From assembly GCA_023436715.1 (NCBI GenBank), contig JAEZIJ010000066.1, positions 1-18,900 on the forward strand: a stretch of 18,900 nucleotides of DNA, in the 5' to 3' direction. The position numbers and the translations under genes were made by a program. Origin of the DNA: Acidobacteriota bacterium (GTDB taxonomy: Bacteria > Acidobacteriota > Terriglobia > Bryobacterales > Bryobacteraceae). Position 1 is the stretch's first letter; every line of letters begins with the position of its first letter. Below are positions 7,046 to 14,291 of the stretch, one piece after another. The notes below the pieces were generated by a model that saw nothing but the letters and a program-made list of their open reading frames with translations, was not told where the DNA came from and made no database searches.

Positions 7046-7257
7046 TATCGGCGAAGTTTACACGCTGGAACTGCGGAACGGCAGGGCCCGGGGCCGGTTA
7101 ATGGCGGGCGACGAAGGCCATCTCCAGATTTGATGCACTCTTGGGCCGGGAGGTTGCAAGCGAATGTCTATGGCGGAATCGCGATGGACGGGCTGGCGTT
7201 GTCCCGTCACGACGTTGCGCACGGCTCATATTGTGGTAGGACTCCCCGATTTCAGGC

Positions 7258-9996
7258 TTACTCGTGCCGCAGTGCGGCCAGCGGATCAATTCGGGACGCT
7301 CGCCTTGCCGGCGCGTAACCAGCTAAGATCGCCGCACCTACGAGGATGGCGCCGGCCAGTATCAGAGTTCCCGGATCGTTGGGCTGAGTCTCGAACAGAA
7401 ACGATTTGACCAACTGGGACGCACCCAACGCGGCAGGCACGCTGATCGCGAGTCCCACTGCCACCAGTAATAGAACACGACGGAGGACCATCCATACCAC
7501 GGCGCGGCGCTGCGCCCCCAGCGCCATACGGATTCCCATCTCCCCGACTTGCCGCGCGACACTGTATGACATCGTCCCGTAGAGCCCCACACACGCGATC
7601 AGTAGAGCCAGAACCGCGAAACCCGTGCATAGTTTCGCGAACGTGACTTCGCGGCTGATCGTCCGATCGATTTCCGCAGCCTGTGTGACCACGTTTGTGA
7701 CGGGTATGCGGGAATCTGCCTCCCGCACGATCTCATGCACACTCGGAACAAACCTCAGCGGATCACCCGCAGTGCGCAGCGCGTAGGTCATTCGGTCCGG
7801 AGAAAACTGGCTGACCGCTACGAGCACGGTCATTGCACTCTCCTCTTCATTTTTCAGACCACCGTACCGCAGGTTAGCCGACACGCCGACGATTTCGAGA
7901 TCGCGCTTCTCATCCGGGAGCGTGATGCGCCGGCCCACCGGATTCTCGTTCTCGAAGTAAGTCCGCGCCAGTCGCTCGCTGATCACTGCAACCGGCCTGG
8001 AAACCGGTTGATCGCGGTCGTCAATCTCACGCCCGGCCAGGAGCGGAATCTGCATCGTCGTGAGGAAACGCGGTCCGGCGGCCAGAACGCGCGCGTCTTC
8101 GATGGTAACAGCGCCGATCTTCATTGGCCCCCTGATTGCCTGCCCGGCGCGGGCGGCGTTGATGATCGAGGATTGCGAAAGCGTCGCGCTGCTCACTCCG
8201 GGGATCGATTCGAAGCGCTTGCGCAGGTCCGCGTAAAAAGTGGCGATCTCCGGGTCGCGATGCCCGGCCTGGCGCGCATTCAGCGAGAACAGAAGGATGT
8301 TCTCGCGAGCGTATCCCAGTTGGACGGAGTGCAGGTTGTTGAGTGTCCGGACAAACAGACCGGCGGCGACCAGGATGAGAAAAGAGATCGCGATTTGGGC
8401 GACCACCAGAAAGTGCTGCGCGCGGCGGCGCGGTCCGCTTCCGCGTCGATTCTTTAGTGCGGGCATGACGTCCGGACGCGTCGCCTGAATCGCTGGAGCG
8501 AGGCCAAATATCAGGCCGCAAACCACCGAGAGCGCCGCCGTCACGCCTAGCACGTTCCAGTTCAATTCCGCGTGCAGCGTAAAATTCTCCCGCCCCTTGG
8601 AGAGCAGAAACGTCAGCGATCGCACGCCCCAGATTGCAAACAAGACCCCTAATGCTCCGCCGAGCGACGCCAGCATCACACTCTCGGTAAGCAACTGCCG
8701 CACGACGCGGAACCGTCCCGCTCCCAGGCTGAGCCGGACAGCCATTTCGCGGCGTCGCGCGGCGGCCCTTGCCAGCAGCAGATTGGCGATGTTCGCGCAC
8801 GCGATCGCCAGGATCAATCCCACCATCGTCAGGAGCACGTACAGAGGCTTGGAATACTGGCGGCGCAAACTGCCCAGACCGGCGGCGCCGGGATTCAGCA
8901 TCAGCGCGGGCAGTTTGGCGCGCTCACCGTCGGTCGTCGCGGTGGCGGCAACCCATTGATGGAAACGAGGAGCCAGCGCTGCCTGCGCCTGGGCCATGCT
9001 TACGCCGGGACGCAGACGGCCCATCATTTCGATCCAGTAGAAGTTTCCGTCGGGATACATACGAGCCGCTCGGGCACCGTCCACGAGCAGATTCGTGTGC
9101 AACGGAAGGTAAAGGTCCGGCGCCGCCGCAGGATCGACTCCGAAGAATTCCGGAGGCGCCACGCCGATCACCGTGAAGGGCACATTATCGACGAGAACCG
9201 ATTTTCCAATCGCACCCGACGGTCCCCCAAAGCGCTGCTGGCTGGTCGCAAAGCTGATGACCGCGACCGGCGGTGCGCCTGGACGGTCGTCTTCGGAGTC
9301 GATCAGACGTCCCGCAGCCGGCGACACTGCCAGGCCGCGAAAATACTCGCCGGTGACGTACTCCGTGCTGGCGCTCGTGGCCTGCCCGCGGACGGCCAGA
9401 GTACGGTTTAGTCCGTTGAAGTATCCGAAGAGCGTGGAAAAGACGGGATTCTCCTCGCGAAGCGTCTCGAACGCGCCGTATGGGAACATGCCGCTGACCA
9501 TGGCGCCTTTATCGCCCGGCCACGCCATGCCCTGTACCCCGTGCACGACGTGGACCCATTCCCTGTTGGCGTTCCGGGGCGGCCGGCTATGCCAATTCAA
9601 GACCACCAGCGACTCGGGATCGGCCACCGGCAGCGAGCGCAACAGGATCGACTCCATGAAGCTGTAGATCGTAGTATTGGCGCCGATGCCGAGGCCCAAA
9701 GATAGCACTGCCACGGCCGCAAACCCTGGATTCTTGCGCAGCAGGCGGCTAGCGTAGCGTAGATCGTGGATCGCGGTCTCGAAGACGGCCTCCAGGCGGG
9801 AGTCGCGGACCTCTTCTATGACGCGCGCAGGCGGGCCGTACTCGGCGCGGGTAACGCGGTGAGCTTCGTCAGGCGCGAGGCCCTGATCGACACGGCGGGC
9901 TTCCATGGTTTCGTAGAAGGACCGGACTTCCTCGTCGAGGTCGGCCTCGGCGCGTCGAGGGTCGCGAAGTCGCTGAAAGAAACGTTTCAGGTTCAC
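7258..9996 (-). CDS. ADOP-type duplicated MacB/FtsX permease
   Basis: The protein has ~912 residues from the GTG at 9996. It starts with the ~85-residue prefix typical of acidobacterial duplicated orphan permeases (RFFQRLRDPRRAEADLDEEV). A first MacB-like half follows: HDLRYASRLLRKNPGFAAVA, then SLGLGIGANTTIYSF, a periplasmic domain of ~250 residues, and FtsX helices around LLTMVGLILAIACANIANLL. The second half repeats this from VVAQIAISFLILVAAGLFVR and ends in VLALLIACVGLYGTMSYSVA, with the PARRASRIDPLAALRHE terminus. There is no Walker A or B motif, hence 'orphan'. MacB relatives transmit force across the inner membrane for efflux or lipoprotein handling; the cargo here is unknown. The GTG overlaps the TGA of the PadR gene (GTGA) and has GGAGG just upstream, so it is translated from a PadR-ADOP operon. 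A longer frame to 10131 lies inside the regulator gene and is rejected. Confidence 0.9.
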   Translation of the reverse strand: MNLKRFFQRLRDPRRAEADLDEEVRSFYETMEARRVDQGLAPDEAHRVTRAEYGPPARVIEEVRDSRLEAVFETAIHDLRYASRLLRKNPGFAAVAVLSLGLGIGANTTIYSFMESILLRSLPVADPESLVVLNWHSRPPRNANREWVHVVHGVQGMAWPGDKGAMVSGMFPYGAFETLREENPVFSTLFGYFNGLNRTLAVRGQATSASTEYVTGEYFRGLAVSPAAGRLIDSEDDRPGAPPVAVISFATSQQRFGGPSGAIGKSVLVDNVPFTVIGVAPPEFFGVDPAAAPDLYLPLHTNLLVDGARAARMYPDGNFYWIEMMGRLRPGVSMAQAQAALAPRFHQWVAATATTDGERAKLPALMLNPGAAGLGSLRRQYSKPLYVLLTMVGLILAIACANIANLLLARAAARRREMAVRLSLGAGRFRVVRQLLTESVMLASLGGALGVLFAIWGVRSLTFLLSKGRENFTLHAELNWNVLGVTAALSVVCGLIFGLAPAIQATRPDVMPALKNRRGSGPRRRAQHFLVVAQIAISFLILVAAGLFVRTLNNLHSVQLGYARENILLFSLNARQAGHRDPEIATFYADLRKRFESIPGVSSATLSQSSIINAARAGQAIRGPMKIGAVTIEDARVLAAGPRFLTTMQIPLLAGREIDDRDQPVSRPVAVISERLARTYFENENPVGRRITLPDEKRDLEIVGVSANLRYGGLKNEEESAMTVLVAVSQFSPDRMTYALRTAGDPLRFVPSVHEIVREADSRIPVTNVVTQAAEIDRTISREVTFAKLCTGFAVLALLIACVGLYGTMSYSVARQVGEMGIRMALGAQRRAVVWMVLRRVLLLVAVGLAISVPAALGASQLVKSFLFETQPNDPGTLILAGAILVGAAILAGYAPARRASRIDPLAALRHE

Positions 9997-10325
9997 GATT
10001 CCTCCGCGAGCACCTGATTGACCGCGATAGATACGCGGGTCCAATTGCGCTTCTCCTCGGCGAGGCGGTTGCGGCCGGCGGGCGTGATCGCGTAGAACTT
10101 GGCGCGGCGGCCGGTCTCGATCTCGCCCCATTCGCCTTCGATCCAGCCCCGATCGGCGAGCCGGTGGAGCGCCGGGAAGAGCGATCCGGGACCGACGACG
10201 AAGACGCCTTTGGTGACCTGCTCGAGACGGTCGGCGATGCCGACGCCGTGCATCGGCTGAAGCTCGAGCGTGCGGAGGATGAGGAGGTCGAGCGTGCCCT
10301 GAAGGAGTTCGGCTGGCTTGCTCAT
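9993..10325 (-). CDS. PadR-family transcriptional regulator
   Basis: The 110-residue product is a compact PadR winged-helix protein. It begins MSKPAELLQGTLDLLILRTL, continues MHGVGIADRLEQ, then GPGSLFPALHRLADRGWIEG (recognition helix and wing), GRRAKFYAITPAGRNRLAEE, and a C-terminal dimerisation helix (EKRNWTRVSIAVNQVLAEES). PadR proteins usually repress their own operon and respond to small aromatic or toxic compounds; the ligand is unknown here. PadR next to an ADOP permease is a recurrent acidobacterial pair, so it probably controls the permease, which overlaps it by 4 nt. The frame stays open upstream to 10508, but the ATG at 10325 matches the family start and coincides with the predicted transcription start, giving a leaderless message. 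Confidence 0.88.
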   Translation of the reverse strand: MSKPAELLQGTLDLLILRTLELQPMHGVGIADRLEQVTKGVFVVGPGSLFPALHRLADRGWIEGEWGEIETGRRAKFYAITPAGRNRLAEEKRNWTRVSIAVNQVLAEES

Positions 10326-10331
10326 GCGGGA

Positions 10332-10361
10332 ATAATATCGACCTTCGATATCGAATGTCAA
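10332..10361 (-). promoter_or_regulatory. PadR-ADOP promoter with palindromic operator
   Basis: On the minus strand a perfect -35 TTGACA (10356-10361) and a -10 TATTAT (10332-10337) are separated by 18 nt. The spacer begins with a perfect 12-bp palindrome TTCGATATCGAA (10344-10355), followed by a further partial copy (GGTCGATA). The palindrome abuts the -35 and is a good candidate for PadR autorepression. Only six bases separate the -10 from the ATG at 10325, so transcription should begin on the start codon (leaderless). No SD precedes this ATG. Confidence 0.7.
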
Positions 10362-10721
10362 GATGGAGCCGTGCCCCTTGCGCCTCACGCGACTCCTTCT
10401 CTGTGGAAGAGTGATGCTCACGACCGCGACTGTGGATTCAGACGGTGTGTTCGCGAGCACGGTCCGCACTGCGGGCTGTTTTTGCTGTTGTGCTGCGCGT
10501 TTCGCCACGGGCTGATAGAAGCGAACTAACGATCCAGCTGGGCTGCCCTTCGGCTCGGCGACGTCGATCTACAGGTCTGTTCGATACCTCCTCGCACCGT
10601 TGGCCATCGCCGCTCTCGGGGGCCTACTCGTATCCCAACAAGTTGATCGGTACGAGCCGCGAGTTACCGTCCATCTCACCGCTGAGTCGCCGTGCGGGTC
10701 GCGGCATGACAGCCCAGGAGC
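10362..10721. other. Gene-poor stretch upstream of padR
   Basis: No convincing gene was found. A plus-strand frame, open from 10519, contains a hydrophobic run (RYLLAPLAIAALGGLLVSQQ) but has no ATG or GTG start and no SD. It soon becomes Arg/Ser-rich, so it is at most a decayed N-terminus of a membrane protein. The region separates the padR promoter from the two small membrane-protein genes. Confidence 0.4.
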
Positions 10722-10742
10722 CGGGCGCGCAGCACGCGCCCG
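10722..10742 (-). terminator. GC hairpin after the small-protein genes
   Basis: A perfect 8-bp inverted repeat (CGGGCGCG at 10722-10729, CGCGCCCG at 10735-10742) encloses a 5-nt loop, 15 nt after the stop codon of the 29-aa gene on the minus strand. No U-tract follows, so it is not a canonical intrinsic terminator. It may protect the 3' end or assist termination. Confidence 0.35.
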
Positions 10743-10757
10743 CGTCAGGTATCCGGC

Positions 10758-10847
10758 TCACTTTATCCCACTTTCGATCCGGAATAGACCGCGCCTACTG
10801 AGGAGTGCGGCGAGACAGAAGATGAGGACAAACACTGCGAACAACAT
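10758..10847 (-). CDS. 29-residue single-helix membrane peptide
   Basis: I do not recognise this gene. It encodes MLFAVFVLIFCLAALL, then SRRGLFRIESGIK. One hydrophobic helix (~2-16) is followed by Ser-Arg-Arg and a short polar tail, consistent by the positive-inside rule with an N-out, C-in orientation. The ATG at 10847 has GGAGG (10853-10857) at a 5-nt spacer, which is strong for so short a frame. It starts 23 nt after the stop of the 52-aa gene, and a GC hairpin follows. Its size recalls small accessory subunits of membrane complexes (KdpF, CydX and the like), but the sequence does not clearly match any of them and no large partner gene adjoins. It could be chance coding, but the combination of SD, helix, paired gene and hairpin argues for a real gene. 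Confidence 0.5.
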   Translation of the reverse strand: MLFAVFVLIFCLAALLSRRGLFRIESGIK

Positions 10848-10870
10848 TTCGGCCTCCGAGTCTTCAGCAA

Positions 10871-11029
10871 TCAGCGAAGGGCAACGAACAAAATGGCAAC
10901 AGCCAAGAAGTACATCGCTGCGGCGCTTGCGACGACGACGATCCATCGCGCCACGAACCGCCGAACGGCGACCTCTGAAGCGTCGTTCGAGAGAACAGTT
11001 TTGCGAGCAACGGCAGTTCCCATGCCCAT
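10871..11029 (-). CDS. 52-residue single-helix membrane protein
   Basis: I do not recognise this gene. The product starts MGMGTAVARKTVLSNDASEV, a soluble N-terminus of ~24 residues. Residues AVRRFVARW lead into one strong helix (WIVVVASAAAMYFLAVAILF, ~29-48) and a two-residue end (LR). Arginines before the helix and almost nothing after suggest an N-in, C-out single-pass inner-membrane protein. The ATG at 11029 has AGGAG (11035-11039) with a 5-nt spacer; a second ATG two codons later is less well placed. It is followed after 23 nt by the 29-aa gene, so the two form a small minus-strand unit. The AT-rich stretch at 11040-11100 would hold the promoter (TTGAAA is visible there), but no clear -10 can be assigned. 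Confidence 0.5.
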   Translation of the reverse strand: MGMGTAVARKTVLSNDASEVAVRRFVARWIVVVASAAAMYFLAVAILFVALR

Positions 11030-11126
11030 CTGAACTCCTATGGCTCGATGTTAACGGAAGTTCATTTCTTGAGAGCCGAAATCTTTCAATTTTAATGAGC
11101 GCTGCACGAATCACGAGCAATGGATA

Positions 11127-11400
11127 CTACTCCGTTGCGATTTTTCGCCGCGGTGTCGAAGAATTACACGGTGCTGCTCGCGGGGCGAGTTGGAAGAGGA
11201 GAACGAAGTGCGGCTGGCGGGAAAGTTTCCGACGCGGACAAGTGGGCCAGTGACGGAACCGTCTTCGAGAATCGCGGCGTGGTAGCGTGTTCAGGCGCGC
11301 GTCGTCGAAGCCCTCACCGGTGTAGCTTCCGGCCAGCACGTCCGCCGTCGTCCGGCTTCAGTCCGTTGGCGAGCCATGCTTGAGGGGCGGCATAGGCGAG
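11127..11400 (-). pseudogene. Helicase (superfamily II) C-terminal remnant
   Basis: On the minus strand a short frame reads DVLAGSYTGEGFDDARLNTL. This closely resembles the motif V region of a group of SF2 DEAD/DEAH-like helicases (typically VLVATGxYIGEGFDDARLDTL). The expected continuation (LFLAxPISWRGTLAQYxGRLHR) is absent: the frame turns Arg-rich immediately, and upstream the frame is broken by the region around 11340-11400. It is therefore a fragment of ~20-40 recognisable residues of a helicase that normally spans hundreds. Other minus-frame text downstream (AAILEDGSVTGPLVRVGNF) looks protein-like but I cannot assign it. Confidence 0.45.
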
Positions 11401-11552
11401 AAGCAGCAGGTGCGACTTTTTTCTACACCTCTCGCGCAATTCCCATCATCAAACTATCCGTGGCCTGAGGTTCGGCCGCAGACTGCCGTGATGCCGATGT
11501 CTTCCTGAAAGTCCCTCGGAATCCTCATGCCGCCGAGTAAGGAGTGTGTTGA
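11400..11552 (+). other. Leader region of the ATPase-pyruvate kinase unit
   Basis: This stretch holds a T-run (11414-11420) and the AAGGAG SD at 11539-11544, eight nt before the TTG start at 11553. No -35/-10 pair stands out, so the promoter position is undetermined. Confidence 0.35.
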
Positions 11553-14291
11553 TTGAGTTCGGCCGAGAACATCGCAGATCGGAGCGAGATTACCGCCTGG
11601 CATGCCATTCCCGCGGATGAAGCGCTCAGAATACAGGCCAGCGACACTCGATCGGGTCTTGCCGCCGACGACGCCTCGCGCCGCCTGGAGAGACACGGCC
11701 GCAACCGGCTGCCGGAAGGAAGCAAGAAGGGACCGTTGAGGCGGTTCCTCAGCCAGCTGAACAATATCCTCCTTTATGTCTTGCTTGCTGCCGGATTTGT
11801 CAAGCTTATGGTCGGGCTCTGGCTCGACGCCGCCATCATTTTGGGTGTGGTTCTGATCAATGCACTTCTCGGCTTCATTCAAGAAGGCAAGGCTGAGAAG
11901 GCGCTCGATGCGATCCGCAACATGCTATCGGGGGAGGCGAGAACCTTGCGGGACGGTCAGACTCGCATCGTCCCGTCCGAAGACCTGGTCCCGGGAGACA
12001 TCGTGTTTCTCGAATCCGGTGATAAGGTTCCAGCCGATCTTCGGCTTGTCGATGTGAAGAACCTGAGGACGGAGGAGGCCGCCCTGACAGGCGAGTCCGT
12101 ACCGACCGATAAGACGACTGCGACCGTATCTGAGAAAGCGACAGTCGGAGATCGCGAAGGCATGGCGTTTTCGGGAACTCTCGTGACTTCCGGACGCGGC
12201 ACCGGGGTCGTCGTCGCGACCGGAACTGGTACGGAATTGGGACGCATCAACCAGATGATCGCCAGGGTCAGCGCGATCGAGACGCCCTTGCTGCGCCAGA
12301 TCAAGGAGTTCGGATACGCGATTACGGCCGTTATCGCCGCGGTAAGTGCGATCGTGTTCCTGTTCGGCCGGTTTGTGCGGCACATGCCTTTCGTACCCAT
12401 GTTTCAGGCAGTCGTCAGCATCGCTGTGTCGGTTATCCCGGAAGGTCTGCCCGCGCTGATTACCGTCACACTGGCGATCGGTGTCCAACGAATGGCTCAA
12501 CGGCATGCCATCATCCGCCTTCTCCCGGCCGTCGAGACGCTGGGCTCGGTATCCAGAATCTGCTCGGACAAAACCGGCACGCTGACGCTCATGGAAATGA
12601 TGGTTGTTTCTGCCGTCACCGCCGAATCGGCGTACAGCGTTACAGGACAGGGTTATGCTACCGAAGGCCAAATCCTGAAGGACGGAGTGCCCGCCGGGGA
12701 GGATCCGGCCTTGAAACTCATGGGTCGCGTTTCCATGCTTTGCAATGATGCGGAGCTGGTGCAAGCTGAAGGTTCGTGGAGAGTGGAGGGCGACCCGACC
12801 GAGGGGGCACTCTACCCGTTTGCCTTTAAGACCGGGCTGGAACGAGACGCCGAGCGGGCCGCATTTCCGCGAGCAGACGTCATTCCCTTCGAATCGGAGC
12901 ACAGGTTCATGGCCACGCTACACCGGGACGCTGCCGGCAAGACGATGATGTTCGTCAAAGGCGCTCCGGAAGTCATCCTGGAGCACTGCGATCGGCAGCA
13001 GACCAAAGCGGGACAACCGGCGCCGCTTGATCGGCAACACTTTCTGAACGAATCGGACCGGCTGGCATCGCAGGGCGAGCGGGTACTGGCGTTGGCGTGG
13101 ATCGAAGATCCGGACGTCCCGGCGGGGAACCTGGGCCCGGCGGATCTGCCGAAGCATCTGGTTTTGCTCGGTCTGATCGGGCTGCTCGATCCGCCGCGGC
13201 AGGAAGCCGTCGAAGCCGTGAAGGAATGCCACGCAGGCGGCATCCGCGTCACGATGATCACGGGCGATCACAAGATCACCGCGGCGGCCATCGCCAAAAT
13301 GTTGAACATTGGCGACGGGAAGACGGCGATCAGCGGAGCCGAGATTGAGCAAGTGGATACCGCCACATTGCAGGAGCGGGTTCGCGATGTCGATGTCTTT
13401 GCGCGCGCGAGCCCCGAACACAAGCTTCGTCTCGTGAAGGCGATCCAGGCGAACAAGGAGATCGTGGCGATGACCGGCGACGGCGTAAACGATGCACCCG
13501 CCCTCAAGAAGGCCGATATTGGCGTCGCCATGGGAATCAAAGGGACGGAGGTCACTAAAGAGGCGGCGGAGATGGTGCTCGCCGATGACAATTTCGCTTC
13601 GATCACGGCAGCCGTCAAGGAAGGACGCACGGTCTACAACAACATTGAGAAAGCCATCCTGTTCATGTTCCCGACGAACGTCGCTCAGGCGCTCGTGATC
13701 ATGATGGCGATCTTTGTAGGTTTTACGGCGCCGATCACGGCTCCCCAGATTCTCTGGGTCAATATGGTGACATCTGTCGCACTCGGGCTCGTTATCTCCT
13801 TCGAGCCGCATGAGCTGGATGTCATGAAGCGGCCGCCACGCGCCGTCGATCGTCCAATTCTCGACGGCTTCGGCGTGTGGCGCGTCGTGTTTGTCGGTCT
13901 GGCGCTGCTCGTCCTCACTTTGTGGGCATTTTTCTGGATGAAGTCGATGAACGCGTCCGACAACCTTGCCCGCTCAACCGCCGTGAACGCGTTGGTGATC
14001 GGCCAGGTGTTCTATTTGCTGAATAGCCGCTACAAACTCGACTCGTCCCTTTCGCTGAAGGCTCATGCCGAAAACAAGTACTTGCCACTCGGCATAGGAG
14101 CCGTGGCAGTGCTGCAGCTCTTGTTCACTTATGCACGGCCCTTCCAGACTCTTTTCGAGACAGAATCCCTGCCGGTCTGGATCTGGGCTTGGCTTCTCCT
14201 CGGGGGCTTTGTATTCTTCCTCGTCGTAGAGACGGAGAAGCGGATCATTCGCAAACGACGTTCCGGGCGATACGCTGTGCAACCGCTCTGA
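11553..14291 (+). CDS. P2-type cation-transporting P-type ATPase
   Basis: The 912-residue ion pump is complete. It has an N-terminal cation-ATPase domain (~14-75), the actuator TGES at 179-182, M4 PEGL at 296-299, the phosphorylation loop SDKTGTLT with Asp339, a nucleotide-binding domain with KGAPE, the MITGDH motif, and GDGVNDAP in the P-domain hinge. M5-M10 follow, and it ends in KRIIRKRRSGRY. It uses ATP to move cations across the inner membrane. The overall type is that of Ca2+ (SERCA/PMR1-like) pumps. However, the M6 motif is NMVTSVALG (Asn737, Thr740, Ser741), with Ser where SERCA-type pumps have the Ca2+-ligating Asp, so the ion is uncertain (Ca2+, Na+/K+ or other). The DKTGT loop reads LTLMEMM instead of the usual LTxNEM. 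The start is TTG 11553 with AAGGAG 8 nt upstream. The TGA overlaps the pyruvate kinase ATG by one base. Confidence 0.9.
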   Translation: MSSAENIADRSEITAWHAIPADEALRIQASDTRSGLAADDASRRLERHGRNRLPEGSKKGPLRRFLSQLNNILLYVLLAAGFVKLMVGLWLDAAIILGVVLINALLGFIQEGKAEKALDAIRNMLSGEARTLRDGQTRIVPSEDLVPGDIVFLESGDKVPADLRLVDVKNLRTEEAALTGESVPTDKTTATVSEKATVGDREGMAFSGTLVTSGRGTGVVVATGTGTELGRINQMIARVSAIETPLLRQIKEFGYAITAVIAAVSAIVFLFGRFVRHMPFVPMFQAVVSIAVSVIPEGLPALITVTLAIGVQRMAQRHAIIRLLPAVETLGSVSRICSDKTGTLTLMEMMVVSAVTAESAYSVTGQGYATEGQILKDGVPAGEDPALKLMGRVSMLCNDAELVQAEGSWRVEGDPTEGALYPFAFKTGLERDAERAAFPRADVIPFESEHRFMATLHRDAAGKTMMFVKGAPEVILEHCDRQQTKAGQPAPLDRQHFLNESDRLASQGERVLALAWIEDPDVPAGNLGPADLPKHLVLLGLIGLLDPPRQEAVEAVKECHAGGIRVTMITGDHKITAAAIAKMLNIGDGKTAISGAEIEQVDTATLQERVRDVDVFARASPEHKLRLVKAIQANKEIVAMTGDGVNDAPALKKADIGVAMGIKGTEVTKEAAEMVLADDNFASITAAVKEGRTVYNNIEKAILFMFPTNVAQALVIMMAIFVGFTAPITAPQILWVNMVTSVALGLVISFEPHELDVMKRPPRAVDRPILDGFGVWRVVFVGLALLVLTLWAFFWMKSMNASDNLARSTAVNALVIGQVFYLLNSRYKLDSSLSLKAHAENKYLPLGIGAVAVLQLLFTYARPFQTLFETESLPVWIWAWLLLGGFVFFLVVETEKRIIRKRRSGRYAVQPL

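Noticed and set aside
9996..10131. N-terminal extension of the ADOP permease upstream of the GTG at 9996
   Set aside because: The extension lies inside the PadR gene, is Arg/Pro-rich, and the GTG has its own SD and a GTGA overlap with the PadR stop.
10326..10508. N-terminal extension of PadR
   Set aside because: It would read through the promoter and palindrome, does not resemble PadR proteins, and the family start is at 10325.
10519..10800. Plus-strand hydrophobic segment as a membrane-protein gene
   Set aside because: No start codon in frame after the stop at 10516, no SD, and composition degrades after one helix.
11925..12902. Minus-strand frame of 325 codons within the ATPase gene
   Set aside because: Antisense to a complete P-type ATPase; no motifs.
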